Both the position numbers and the translations under genes were made by a program. 64,000 bases of DNA from the NCBI GenBank assembly GCA_902524345.1, contig CABZCX010000002.1, positions 62,001 to 126,000 on the forward strand. The letters run 5' to 3'. The stretch's first letter is position 1. Every line of letters begins with the position of its first letter. Under the pieces are notes generated by a model. The model was not told where the DNA came from. It saw only the letters and a program-made list of their open reading frames with translations, and did no database searches. This document shows positions 55,560 to 64,000 of the stretch, in pieces. Origin of the DNA: an uncultured Pelagibacteraceae bacterium. GTDB lineage: Bacteria; Pseudomonadota; Alphaproteobacteria; Pelagibacterales; Pelagibacteraceae.

Positions 55560-58229
55560 ATGAAACCAGGTACAAAAAATTCTTACAATTCACTCTTAGA
55601 AATAGATATCCAGGGTAAAAAATTTAAATATTACTCTTTAGAAAATGCTGAGAAAAATGGATTAGACGGCATTTCTAGATTACCTAAATCTTTGAAAGTG
55701 CTCTTGGAAAATCTTTTAAGATATGAAGATGATCTATCTGTTACAAAAAAACAAATTGAGGCAATCAAAGAATGGTTGAAAGATAAAAAATCCAAAACTG
55801 AAATAGCATATAGACCTGCAAGAGTTTTGTTACAAGATTATACTGGTATACCAGCAGTTGCTGATTTAGCTGCCATGCGAGAAGCTGTAAAAAATAAAAA
55901 AAAAGATCCAGAAAAAATCAATCCATTATCCGCTGTTGATCTTGTAATAGACCACTCCGTCCAAGTAGATCAATCTGCAAAATCAGATTCATTTGAAAAA
56001 AATGTTGAGATAGAATTTAAAAGAAATAGTGAAAGATACTCATTTCTAAAGTGGGGACAACAAGCTTTTGACAATTTTAGAATTGTTCCCCCAGGTACAG
56101 GAATTTGTCACCAGGTCAATTTAGAATATCTATCTAAAGTAGTATGGAATGAGAAATACAAAGGAGATGAATATATTTTCCCAGATACTTTAGTTGGAAC
56201 GGATAGTCATACAACAATGGTTAATGGATTATCAGTTCTAGGTTGGGGAGTAGGAGGCATTGAGGCAGAGGCAGGAATGCTAGGCCAACCAATTTCAATG
56301 TTAATACCAGAGGTGATTGGTTTTGAAGTAAAAAATAAAATGCCAGAAGGTACAACGGCTACAGATTTGGTATTAACAGTTGTAAAAATGTTAAGAGATA
56401 AAGGTGTAGTTGGAAAATTTGTAGAATTTTATGGAGAAGGATTAAAAAATTTATCTCTTGCTGATCGAGCAACTATTGCAAATATGGCTCCAGAATACGG
56501 AGCAACATGTGGTTTTTTTCCTATTGATGAAGAAACTTTGAAGTATTTGGAATTTTCTGGCAGAGATAATTTGACTGTAAAAATTGTCGAAAAATATGCA
56601 AAGGCACAAGGTTTATGGGCTAGTGATGATATAGATTTTACTGACAATTTGACGTTGGATATGTCTACAATTGTACCAACAATCTCAGGACCTAAAAGAC
56701 CACAAGATAAAGTTTTGTTAACTGATGCAGCTAGTAATTTTAAAAAAGTTTTTTCTGATACTACAAAGAAAAAAAATTTTTCTATATCAAAAGTGGATGG
56801 CACTGATTTTGAAATTCAAGATGGTTCAATTTTAATTGCTGCAATAACGTCTTGCACTAACACTTCTAATCCCAATGTTTTAATCGGTGCGGGTTTAGTC
56901 GCAAAAAAAGCAGTGGATCTTGGTCTTAAGGTAAAGCCTTGGGTAAAGACCTCATTGGCGCCAGGTTCTCAAGTTGTTACAGATTACCTTGATAAAGCTG
57001 ATCTATCAAAATACCTTGATAAATTAGGATTTAATCTAGTAGGCTATGGATGCACAACATGTATTGGAAATTCTGGACCATTACCAGATAATATTGTTGA
57101 TGCAATTCAAAAAGAAAATTTATACGCAGTTTCAGTTCTCTCAGGAAATAGAAATTTCGAGGGAAGAATTTCACCACACATTAAAGCTAATTATTTGGCT
57201 TCTCCTCCATTAGTTGTTGCTTATGCTTTGGCTGGTAGAATGGATTTTAATCTCTACAACGACCCACTGGGGAAAGATAAAAATGGAAAAGATATTTATT
57301 TAAAAGATATTTGGCCCACAAATAAAGAGATTGAAGATATTTTAAAAGTTTCTTTAAGTGCGGATATGTTTATTAAGAGATACTCAAATGTTTCTGAAGG
57401 ACCAAAACAGTGGCAAGAAATTAAAACTGAAAAAACTAGTATTTATGATTGGGAAGAAAATTCAACCTATGTAAAAAAACCACCGTTTTTTGATGACTTA
57501 CCTGATGAGCCAGAGGGATTTAAAAAGATAAATGATGCTAGACCTTTATTAATTTTAGGAGATATGGTTACAACTGATCATATATCTCCAGCAGGTAATA
57601 TACAGAAAGATAGTCCGACTGGTGACTATTTTATGAAGCATCAAATTTTACCAAAAGATTATAATTCTTATGGATCAAGAAGAGGAAATCATGAGGTAAT
57701 GATGAGAGGAACATTTGCAAATATTAGGATAAGAAATGAAATGGCACCAGGAACGGAGGGTGGTTTTACTAAATTATACCCCGAAGAAAAAGTTATGCCA
57801 ATATATGATGCAGTAGTTGAATATAAAAAAAGAAAAACAGATTTAGTGGTTATTGGTGGCAAAGAATATGGAACAGGCTCATCAAGGGATTGGGCTGCAA
57901 AGGGAACAAAACTTTTAGGCATTAAAGCGGTAATTGCTGAAAGTTTTGAAAGAATTCATAGATCTAATTTAATTGGTATGGGAGTTTTACCTCTTCAATT
58001 TATAGATAACATGAACAGAAAAAATTTGAATTTAAAAGGCTCTGAATTAATCAGCGTTATAGACTTAGAAAAAGGACTAAATCCATCAGATAAAGTAAAA
58101 TTAGAAATTAAGTATTTGTCAGGTGAAATAAAAAAAATTGAAACTTTGTGCAGGATAGATACTAAAAATGAACTTGAGTATTACAAAAATGGAGGAATTT
58201 TACAGTATGTCCTCCGCAATATGATTTAA
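55560..58229 (+). CDS. acnA: Aconitate hydratase A
   Basis: Aconitase isomerises citrate to isocitrate in the TCA cycle through a [4Fe-4S] cluster. The three cluster Cys are Cys432 in SCTNTSNPNV and Cys498 and Cys501 in GCTTCIGNSGPLP. Substrate and domain landmarks include GTDSHTTMVNGLSVLGWGVGGIEAEA and the swivel-domain EYGTGSSRDWAAKGTKLLG, present near residues 218 and 770. At 889 residues it is the long AcnA/IRP form, not AcnB. It is followed one base later by the YfgM-like gene. Confidence 0.96.
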   Translation: MKPGTKNSYNSLLEIDIQGKKFKYYSLENAEKNGLDGISRLPKSLKVLLENLLRYEDDLSVTKKQIEAIKEWLKDKKSKTEIAYRPARVLLQDYTGIPAVADLAAMREAVKNKKKDPEKINPLSAVDLVIDHSVQVDQSAKSDSFEKNVEIEFKRNSERYSFLKWGQQAFDNFRIVPPGTGICHQVNLEYLSKVVWNEKYKGDEYIFPDTLVGTDSHTTMVNGLSVLGWGVGGIEAEAGMLGQPISMLIPEVIGFEVKNKMPEGTTATDLVLTVVKMLRDKGVVGKFVEFYGEGLKNLSLADRATIANMAPEYGATCGFFPIDEETLKYLEFSGRDNLTVKIVEKYAKAQGLWASDDIDFTDNLTLDMSTIVPTISGPKRPQDKVLLTDAASNFKKVFSDTTKKKNFSISKVDGTDFEIQDGSILIAAITSCTNTSNPNVLIGAGLVAKKAVDLGLKVKPWVKTSLAPGSQVVTDYLDKADLSKYLDKLGFNLVGYGCTTCIGNSGPLPDNIVDAIQKENLYAVSVLSGNRNFEGRISPHIKANYLASPPLVVAYALAGRMDFNLYNDPLGKDKNGKDIYLKDIWPTNKEIEDILKVSLSADMFIKRYSNVSEGPKQWQEIKTEKTSIYDWEENSTYVKKPPFFDDLPDEPEGFKKINDARPLLILGDMVTTDHISPAGNIQKDSPTGDYFMKHQILPKDYNSYGSRRGNHEVMMRGTFANIRIRNEMAPGTEGGFTKLYPEEKVMPIYDAVVEYKKRKTDLVVIGGKEYGTGSSRDWAAKGTKLLGIKAVIAESFERIHRSNLIGMGVLPLQFIDNMNRKNLNLKGSELISVIDLEKGLNPSDKVKLEIKYLSGEIKKIETLCRIDTKNELEYYKNGGILQYVLRNMI

Positions 58230-58230
58230 T

Positions 58231-58875
58231 ATGGATGAAGATATATCAATAATTAATTCAAATACAAGAAAGGAAAAAGTTAAAAACTTTTTTTTCAACA
58301 ATAAAAAAAAAATATCAATTTTTTTAATAGTTGTTGTATTAATAATAATATCGTTTTTTGGATATGGCGAATTCAAGGATTATCAGCGAGAGAAAGTATC
58401 TAATTTATTTTATTCAACAACAATTAATTTTGATGAAAAGAAAAAAGAAGAAACTACAAAAAAATTAATAGAAATAATTAGATTAAATGACCCAACTTAT
58501 TCACCTCTGTCTCTGTATTTTATTTTAGATAATAATTTGATTTCAGCCAGAGGTAAAATAAATGAATTATTTGATATGTTAATCGATAAGACCTCATTGG
58601 ATAAAGAAATTAAAAATTTAATGATTTACAAAAAAGGTTTGTATAATTCCGATGAAGTATCTGAAAATGAATTATTGGAAATTTTAAATCCAATAATTAA
58701 GTCTGATAGTGTATGGAGTTCTCATGCACTGTATTTATTAGCAGAATATTTTTATTCAAAAAATCAAAAACAAAAATCAAAAGATTTTTTTAATCAAATT
58801 ATCAATTCAAAAAAATCAAATCCAGACATTGTTACAGAAGCTCAAAAGAGATTAAATAGAGATTTAAGTGATTAG
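58231..58875 (+). CDS. YfgM-like membrane-anchored tetratricopeptide protein
   Basis: A basic N-terminal stretch is followed by one membrane span (about residues 30-48), then a periplasmic helical region with repeat-like character (ALYLLAEYFYSKNQKQKSKDFFNQIINS near residue 165). This is the plan of YfgM/DUF2659 proteins, ancillary to the SecYEG exit and periplasmic chaperones. Direct sequence similarity is hard to judge by eye; the neighbour bamB, the standard partner of yfgM, is the strongest support. It overlaps bamB by 8 bases. Length 214 fits. Confidence 0.72.
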   Translation: MDEDISIINSNTRKEKVKNFFFNNKKKISIFLIVVVLIIISFFGYGEFKDYQREKVSNLFYSTTINFDEKKKEETTKKLIEIIRLNDPTYSPLSLYFILDNNLISARGKINELFDMLIDKTSLDKEIKNLMIYKKGLYNSDEVSENELLEILNPIIKSDSVWSSHALYLLAEYFYSKNQKQKSKDFFNQIINSKKSNPDIVTEAQKRLNRDLSD

Positions 58876-60163
58876 AATTTTTATAATTTTTTTAATTTCA
58901 ATAATTTTAACAAGTTGTTCTTTAAACGAAAATTCAAGAATTTGGAATAAAAAAGAAAATAATAAGACTGATGAAAATATAAAAATTATATTTGATAAAA
59001 AAAAAATTTCTTATCAAGAATTAAATCCAAATATAATTCTAAACTTATCTAAAGTTAATATTCAAGATAAAATTTTAGATAATAAAAATAATTTCGGTAA
59101 ACAAAATTATATTGGTAAACTTAAAAAATTTAAAAACTTTAAATTTTCAAAATTAAATTATGAAAATGAAATAGATCTTAAACCTTTATTTTTGAAAGAT
59201 GGTATAATTTTTTTTGATAGCAAAGGTTCAGTTATTAGGTTTAATAATAATCAAAAAATTATTTGGAAAAAAAATTATTATTCAAAGTTTGAAAAAAAAA
59301 ATAACCCAAAACTTTTTTTTGCATTATCAGATAAAAAATTAATTGTTGTTGATAATTTATCTAACTTATTTTTGATTGATATAGATAGTGGAAATTTAAT
59401 TTGGAGAAAAAAGAATGATTATCCTTTTAACTCAGAAATTAAAACTTTCGATGATAAATTTTTTGCTATTGACCTTAAAAATGTCTTAAGGTGTTATTTT
59501 ATAAAAGATGGTTCAGAATGTTGGAATGTTGAAACAGATAAAGCATTAACAATAACAAACTCAAAAAATTCTCTAATTATCGTAGATAGTTTTATCTATT
59601 TTATAAATAATTTAGGTGATTTAACTGCAGTAGATGTTTTTTCAGGAGATTTAGTATGGCAACTACCCACTCAAAGCAGCGATATCGTTAACATTACTTA
59701 CAATTTCAAAAATTCAAAATTAGTTTCGGAAGGTAAAAGCATTTTTTTTTCAAATAATAAAAATGAATTCTTCTCAATTGACTTAAAGAATGGCTCAATT
59801 AATTGGATTAATAATATTAGCTCAAGCTTAACTCCTATTCTAATTGACAAATTAATTGTCTCGATTTCAGATAATGGTTTTTTATTTGTAATCGATAAAG
59901 AGAAAGGAAATATAATTAAGATTAAAGATATCTATAAAATTTATAAGGATAAACATAGAAAAAAAATTAAACCCACAGGTTTTTCTATAAGTCAGGATAA
60001 AATATATATTTCTAATAGTGATGGTAAATTAATAATTTTAGAACTCAAAACTGGTAATGTTTTAAAGGTTGAAAAAATTGCTAAAAAAATAATGTCAAAA
60101 CCCATTTTATATAATAATCATTTATTTTTGATTAAAAATGGAGCAGTTATACAATACAAATAA
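58868..60163 (+). CDS. bamB: BamB-like outer-membrane assembly lipoprotein (PQQ-type beta-propeller)
   Basis: BamB assists BamA in inserting beta-barrel proteins. The start is a lipoprotein signal with lipobox LTSC (Cys about residue 17). The rest is a propeller of PQQ-like repeats with the recurrent pattern of a hydrophobic strand, Asp, then Gly-x-x-x-W: SGNLIWRKKN, DGSECWNVET, SGDLVWQLPT, NGSINWINNI and KTGNVLKVEK. At 431 residues it matches alphaproteobacterial BamB. It begins with GTG inside the previous gene's end. In bacteria of other groups it sits next to der (engA), which is not seen here. Confidence 0.83.
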   Translation: MIRIFIIFLISIILTSCSLNENSRIWNKKENNKTDENIKIIFDKKKISYQELNPNIILNLSKVNIQDKILDNKNNFGKQNYIGKLKKFKNFKFSKLNYENEIDLKPLFLKDGIIFFDSKGSVIRFNNNQKIIWKKNYYSKFEKKNNPKLFFALSDKKLIVVDNLSNLFLIDIDSGNLIWRKKNDYPFNSEIKTFDDKFFAIDLKNVLRCYFIKDGSECWNVETDKALTITNSKNSLIIVDSFIYFINNLGDLTAVDVFSGDLVWQLPTQSSDIVNITYNFKNSKLVSEGKSIFFSNNKNEFFSIDLKNGSINWINNISSSLTPILIDKLIVSISDNGFLFVIDKEKGNIIKIKDIYKIYKDKHRKKIKPTGFSISQDKIYISNSDGKLIILELKTGNVLKVEKIAKKIMSKPILYNNHLFLIKNGAVIQYK

Positions 60164-60166
60164 TAG

Positions 60167-60598
60167 ATGATTTTAAAATTTTTAGAAAAATTAGGTAGAA
60201 AAAAAATTGTTCTTGATAGAGGACCTTCTCATCCCGAATATCATAAAGCTAAACCATGGATGAATAGATATTATGTTTTAATGAGACACAGACCAAAATG
60301 GTTTCCTTTCAATATTTTAATACATGAAATGTTAGCAGATGATCATGGTGAAGGTGTTCACAATCATACATTTCCCTATATTACAATAATTTTAAGAGAT
60401 GGTTATTGGGAAACTCTAAGCACTGGAAAATTTTGGAGACCACCTGGCTATATTGGTTTCAGATCAGCAAATAATCTTCATAGAGTTGATATTAAACCAG
60501 GCACGAAACCTCTGACAATATTTATATCTGGTCCTTTTGGACTTAGAAAAGGCCCAAGATCAGAATATGGCATCGATTTCAAGACCAAAAAAGATTGA
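60167..60598 (+). CDS. Small cupin-fold protein, function unknown
   Basis: The 143-residue protein contains a cupin-like metal motif: GVHNHTFPYITIILRDGYWE (two His, with the Glu further on) and a second His in NNLHRVDIKPG. The central sequence RPPGYIGFRSANNLH is consistent with a beta-barrel fold. Pro, Arg and Trp are frequent. No specific enzyme family is recognised; possibilities include a small dioxygenase, an isomerase or a binding protein. It follows bamB by 3 bases and its stop TGA overlaps the ATG of zapE (TGATG). Confidence 0.6.
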   Translation: MILKFLEKLGRKKIVLDRGPSHPEYHKAKPWMNRYYVLMRHRPKWFPFNILIHEMLADDHGEGVHNHTFPYITIILRDGYWETLSTGKFWRPPGYIGFRSANNLHRVDIKPGTKPLTIFISGPFGLRKGPRSEYGIDFKTKKD

Positions 60599-61656
60599 TG
60601 CCAAAGGATCTTGAAGAAAAATTTAAACTATATTGTGAGGCTGAAAATTTGGAAGTCAATCAAAATCAGATTAATGTAATTAAAAAATTACAAGATTATT
60701 TTAATCAAAATTTCACATCTACTTTATTCAAAATCTTTAAAAAAAAAAGTTTAAAAAAAGCTTTTTATCTTCATGGCAGTGTCGGTGTTGGCAAAACAAT
60801 GATTCTAAATTTTTTTTTTGATTTAGTTAATCAAGATAAGAAAAGACTTCATTTTAATGAATTTATGTTAGAATTTCATGATTATGTTCATACTAGAAAA
60901 GATAAAAATCCAGAGAATGTAGTAAGCACATTTGTTAAAGATTTAAAATTAAAAGTATCACTTATTTATTTTGATGAATTTCAAGTTACTAATATCGTAG
61001 ATGCTATGATTTTAGGAAAGCTCTTTGAAGAAATCTTTAAAGAGAATATTAAGATCATATTAACTTCAAATATTGAATTATCTGAATTGTATAAAGATGG
61101 ATTACAGAGAGACCAATTTTTACCATTCATAGAAATTATGAAAAAAAATGCTATTAACTATGAATTAAAAATTGAGGATGATTATCGAAAATCAAAAGAA
61201 AATCAAAAACAAAGATTTTTTTTTCCTTTAAATCAAGAAACCAATTTTAAAATAAACAAATTTTTTAGAATTATTACAAAAGAAAAAAAAAACTCACCTG
61301 TGAATTTAAATATTAAGGGGAGAGATTTTACAATACAAAACTTTTATGAAGGGATTTGTAGATTTAGCTTTGATGAACTTTGTAATAGAAATTTAGGAGC
61401 TGAGGATTATTTGGAAATAGTTAAAAACTCTAAATTTATTGTTATCGAAGAAATTCCATTGTTTAACAATAATAATTCAGATCAACAACAGAGATTTATA
61501 ACATTATTAGATATAATTCACGATAAAGATATTCCTTTGGCTACCACAGCTGCCCAAAGTTTGGAAAATTTCACATCTTCAAAATCTCTTAAAGCTCCTT
61601 TTGAGCGTACCATAAGTCGATTGTATGATTTAACATCTAGAGAATACAATTTATAA
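60598..61656 (+). CDS. zapE: ZapE / AFG1-family ATPase
   Basis: ZapE is an AAA-type ATPase linked to Z-ring dynamics, and its mitochondrial relative AFG1 to membrane-protein quality control. Walker A is GSVGVGKTMILNFFFDL at about residue 62, Walker B LIYFDEFQVTNIVDAMILG, and sensor-like LTSNIELSELYKDGLQRDQFLPFI follow. The C-terminal part has FDELCNRNLGAEDYLEI and ERTISRLYDLTSREY. I use the ATG at 60598, overlapping the previous stop; a TTG one codon earlier is also open. At 352 residues it is normal. It is convergent with the photolyase gene. Confidence 0.92.
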   Translation: MPKDLEEKFKLYCEAENLEVNQNQINVIKKLQDYFNQNFTSTLFKIFKKKSLKKAFYLHGSVGVGKTMILNFFFDLVNQDKKRLHFNEFMLEFHDYVHTRKDKNPENVVSTFVKDLKLKVSLIYFDEFQVTNIVDAMILGKLFEEIFKENIKIILTSNIELSELYKDGLQRDQFLPFIEIMKKNAINYELKIEDDYRKSKENQKQRFFFPLNQETNFKINKFFRIITKEKKNSPVNLNIKGRDFTIQNFYEGICRFSFDELCNRNLGAEDYLEIVKNSKFIVIEEIPLFNNNNSDQQQRFITLLDIIHDKDIPLATTAAQSLENFTSSKSLKAPFERTISRLYDLTSREYNL

Positions 61657-61665
61657 ATTATATTA

Positions 61666-63084
61666 CTAATTTTTTAAAGTTTGAAACGCTTTTAAAGCTG
61701 AGGCTCTTGCTTGCTCATGAATAACAATTGGTTTTGGATAACTTTTTCCAATAATTGTATTTATTGCTTCTTGATATTTAATTTCCATTTCCCATGGTTT
61801 ATGAATAAATTTTTGTGGAACTTTACTTAATTCTGGCACCCATTTTTTTACATACTTTCCCTCCTTATCAAATTTTTCACCTTGAAGGATAGGATTGAAT
61901 ATTCTGAAATAGGGAGCTGCATCAGCGCCACAACCAGCAACCCATTGCCATTGAGCTACATTATTAGCTTTATTAAAATCTAATAAACAATTTCTAAAAT
62001 GTTTTTCACCTTCAGTCCAATTTATTCTTAAATGTTTTACTAAAAATGAACCTACAACCATTCTTATCCGGTTATGCATCCAGCCAGTTTCATAAAGTTC
62101 TCTCATCCCAGCATCAACAATCGGATAACCCGTCATACCTGATTTCCACGCTTTTAAAAATTTTTCATTTTTGACCCAAGGAAACTTATCAAATTCTTTT
62201 CTATAATTTCCTTTTAAAAATTCTGGGAAATAATTGATTAAACTATGTGAAAATTCACGCCAACCTAGTTCATTAATATATTTTCTGTAACCAACTCCTT
62301 TCGATTTAATTTCACTGCACTTTTTCCAGATAGTATTCACGTGGATTTGTCCATGTTTGATATAAGGAGATAATTTAGATGTACCTTCAATAGAAGGATA
62401 ATCTCTTGCAGTTCCATAATCTTTAATTTTGCCATCAATTAGATTTTTTAGAATTTTTTTAGACTCTTCCTCAGAAACCTTCCAATATTTTTCAAACTTT
62501 TTATACCAATTTTTTCTTGGAAGAATATCTTTTGGCTCTATACAACCTTTAAAGAATGTTAATGACTTTGTTTTTTTTTTGATACTATAATTTTTACTTG
62601 GCGGTGATCCTAAAAATTTTTGTTCAGCGTTTCTCCAAAATGGGGTGAATACTTTAAAAGGTGTTCCATCATTTTTAGTTACTTCTTGAAACTCATTTAG
62701 AATATTTCCTTTAAAATATTTGTAATTAATCTGATTTTTAACAAAAATATCTCTAATCTTTTTTCCTTTTGCAATTACATCTGGTTCGTAAATTTTATTC
62801 CAATATATTGAAATATTGTCTTTTTTTTTAATTTTTGAAAATATATCCAGCTCATCACCGGCTAATATTTGAAGATTGATCTTAAACTTCGATAATTCAG
62901 ACTTAAAGATTTCTAATGATTTTGAAAGCCACCATTTTTGTGCCTCTCTTTTGGCATCAAAGTCACTTTTGTTGTAAATATATAGGGCGAGCACGCTCTC
63001 ATGATTTTGAGTTGCGTAAGAAAGGGCAGGATTATTTTCAATTCTAAAATCCTCTCTTATCCAAGTGATCGCGTTTTTTGTCAT
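61666..63084 (-). CDS. phrB: Deoxyribodipyrimidine photolyase (class I)
   Basis: Photolyase repairs UV-made cyclobutane dimers with blue light, useful for a surface-ocean cell. The N-terminal antenna domain begins ITWIREDFRIENNPALSYA. The FAD-binding domain has SKLSPYIKHGQIHVNTIW, ELGWREFSHSLINYFPE, GYPIVDAGMRELYETGWMHNRIRMVVGSFLVKHL and WQWVAGCGADAAPYFRIFNP, read in order from about residue 230. The three Trp electron path cannot be assigned by eye. At 472 residues it is standard length. Five bases separate it from the upstream PLP enzyme. Confidence 0.94.
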   Translation of the reverse strand: MTKNAITWIREDFRIENNPALSYATQNHESVLALYIYNKSDFDAKREAQKWWLSKSLEIFKSELSKFKINLQILAGDELDIFSKIKKKDNISIYWNKIYEPDVIAKGKKIRDIFVKNQINYKYFKGNILNEFQEVTKNDGTPFKVFTPFWRNAEQKFLGSPPSKNYSIKKKTKSLTFFKGCIEPKDILPRKNWYKKFEKYWKVSEEESKKILKNLIDGKIKDYGTARDYPSIEGTSKLSPYIKHGQIHVNTIWKKCSEIKSKGVGYRKYINELGWREFSHSLINYFPEFLKGNYRKEFDKFPWVKNEKFLKAWKSGMTGYPIVDAGMRELYETGWMHNRIRMVVGSFLVKHLRINWTEGEKHFRNCLLDFNKANNVAQWQWVAGCGADAAPYFRIFNPILQGEKFDKEGKYVKKWVPELSKVPQKFIHKPWEMEIKYQEAINTIIGKSYPKPIVIHEQARASALKAFQTLKN

Positions 63085-63089
63085 AAAAA

Positions 63090-64000
63090 TTATTTTCTTC
63101 CCTTAGATAGCAGTTGTTTGTAGAGTTTAACATCTGCATTACCTTCGCATCCAATAACTAAGACATTTGAATTTTCATCAAGGTTAATCAATCTTCTAGC
63201 TTTTTGGTTGTTACAAATTCCAATTAAAGCGATTATTCCTGGAGTAGCACACTCACCACCTACAATTGAAGTTTTGCTGAACTTTTTATCTCTTAAGCCA
63301 GCTACTGTTTTAGCAACATTTTTATCTGAAATTGAGACGCAACAATTACTAGCTTTTTTTAATATTTGCCAGGGTACAAGAGACATTTCATTACAAGACA
63401 TACCACCCATAATGCTCTCTTTTCTTATTTTTATTTTTTTTAACTTATTATTTCTAATACTTTGAAGAACACAATCGGCTCTATCTGGTTCAACGATAAT
63501 GATTTTTGGAATTTTTTTAAAATATTTTGCTACTCCAGCAACTAACCCTGCAGCTAATCCACCAACTCCTGCTTGAAGAAATATATGAGTAATATATTGA
63601 TTAGTTTGTTTGGAAATTTCTTTGATTAAAATAGAGTATCCTGCCATTGTTAGTTGAGGAATATACTTATAATTCTTTGTCGATACATCTTGAACAATTT
63701 TCCAATTATTTTTTTTTGAGAGTAACTGGCATTCTTTCAATGACGCTTCATAATTTCCTCTAACTCTAATTACATTAGCACCAAATTTTTCAATTTCTTT
63801 CACTCTTGTTTCACTTACATATTGGCTAACAAAAATTTTACACTGCAATTTTAGTCTTTTTGCTCCCCATGCTACTGATCTCCCATGATTACCGGCTGTT
63901 GCTGATGAAACAATTATTTTATTAGATTTTTTTGAAATTTTCTCCACTGCATAAGCTCCGCCTAGAGCTTTGAAGGATTTTAAGTGAAATCGTTTTGACT
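63090..64000 (-). CDS. Diaminopropionate ammonia-lyase-like PLP enzyme (5' end outside window)
   Basis: The fold-type II PLP family member is read on the minus strand from the window edge, so its N terminus is missing. The first visible residues RFHLKSFKALGGAYAVE include the Schiff-base Lys motif SFKALGGAYA. TAGNHGRSVAWGAKRL follows, close to the TDGNHGRG motif of diaminopropionate ammonia-lyase, then HIFLQAGVGGLAAGL, IVEPDRADCVLQS and SIVGGECATPGIIAL. These favour that family over threonine dehydratase or the EutB type. TAGNHGR replaces the Asp said to be catalytic in DpaL (TDGNHG) by Ala, so the reaction may differ. At least 303 residues are present. Confidence 0.78.
   Translation of the reverse strand, partial: SKRFHLKSFKALGGAYAVEKISKKSNKIIVSSATAGNHGRSVAWGAKRLKLQCKIFVSQYVSETRVKEIEKFGANVIRVRGNYEASLKECQLLSKKNNWKIVQDVSTKNYKYIPQLTMAGYSILIKEISKQTNQYITHIFLQAGVGGLAAGLVAGVAKYFKKIPKIIIVEPDRADCVLQSIRNNKLKKIKIRKESIMGGMSCNEMSLVPWQILKKASNCCVSISDKNVAKTVAGLRDKKFSKTSIVGGECATPGIIALIGICNNQKARRLINLDENSNVLVIGCEGNADVKLYKQLLSKGRK

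Noticed and set aside
56429-56803. Antisense open frame of 124 codons inside aconitase
   Set aside because: Long antisense frames arise inside AT-rich genes by codon bias; the sense strand is an unbroken aconitase.

Overview
The window looks like chromosome of a marine alphaproteobacterium of the SAR11 clade (Candidatus Pelagibacter or a close relative). The grounds are very low GC, extremely tight packing (start/stop overlaps, most gaps under 60 bases), a circularly permuted two-piece tmRNA gene of the alphaproteobacterial type, and a gene set rich in ABC uptake systems for amino acids and other small organic solutes. The clade call is an inference from gene content and style; no database was searched. 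I see no phage, insertion sequence, CRISPR array, rRNA or tRNA gene, and no gene whose base use stands out from its neighbours.

Layout. 1-5100: 3' end of glyS, ppdK, an SGNH-type hydrolase, and the tmRNA gene on the minus strand. 5160-11460: thyX facing an Mrp/ApbC ATPase, then the membrane quality-control run hflK-hflC-DUF2065-degP followed by miaA. 11510-16530: branched-chain amino acid synthesis, ilvB-ilvH-ilvC and leuA. 16529-22290: the rod-shape operon mreB-mreC-mreD-mrdA(PBP2)-rodA, joined to leuA by a one-base overlap. 22340-27990: a DadA-like oxidase, a DMT transporter, a 2-hydroxyacid dehydrogenase, a deacetylase-fold hydrolase, msrB, and grxC plus a DUF2805 gene on the minus strand, then a LysE-type exporter.

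28078-40750 is an amino-acid transport island. It holds one complete LIV-type ABC system (K-H-M-G-F), an AzlC/AzlD exporter pair, a CsiD/GlaH-type glutarate 2-hydroxylase, a ProC-like reductase, and a second complete LIV-type system (G-F-H-M, with its binding protein convergent on the other strand). 40884-54588 is a second transport and catabolism island: an EutA-like racemase-fold protein, an ectoine-hydrolase-like M24 protein, a PotABCD-type ABC importer, a 3-hydroxyacyl-CoA dehydrogenase/enoyl-CoA hydratase fusion, an agmatinase-family ureohydrolase, an aldehyde dehydrogenase and an M20 deacetylase. A small minus-strand unit (secreted metallopeptidase plus membrane-anchored cyclophilin) sits inside it. 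54618-64000 returns to housekeeping genes: CsaA, a LysE exporter, aconitase, a YfgM-like protein with BamB, a cupin, ZapE, photolyase and a diaminopropionate-ammonia-lyase-like PLP enzyme cut by the window end.

Regulation visible in sequence is sparse. There are intrinsic terminators directly after both plus-strand binding-protein genes and before their permeases (expected to give excess binding protein), a minus-strand terminator after the second LIV binding protein, a hairpin plus T-run touching the start codon of a LysE gene, and several promoter-like boxes so close to start codons that leaderless or near-leaderless mRNAs are predicted. No clearly new multi-gene system such as a defence island is present. 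The best leads are the tmRNA with a very short tag, the ectoine-like catabolic island, and the glutarate hydroxylase between two LIV transporters.
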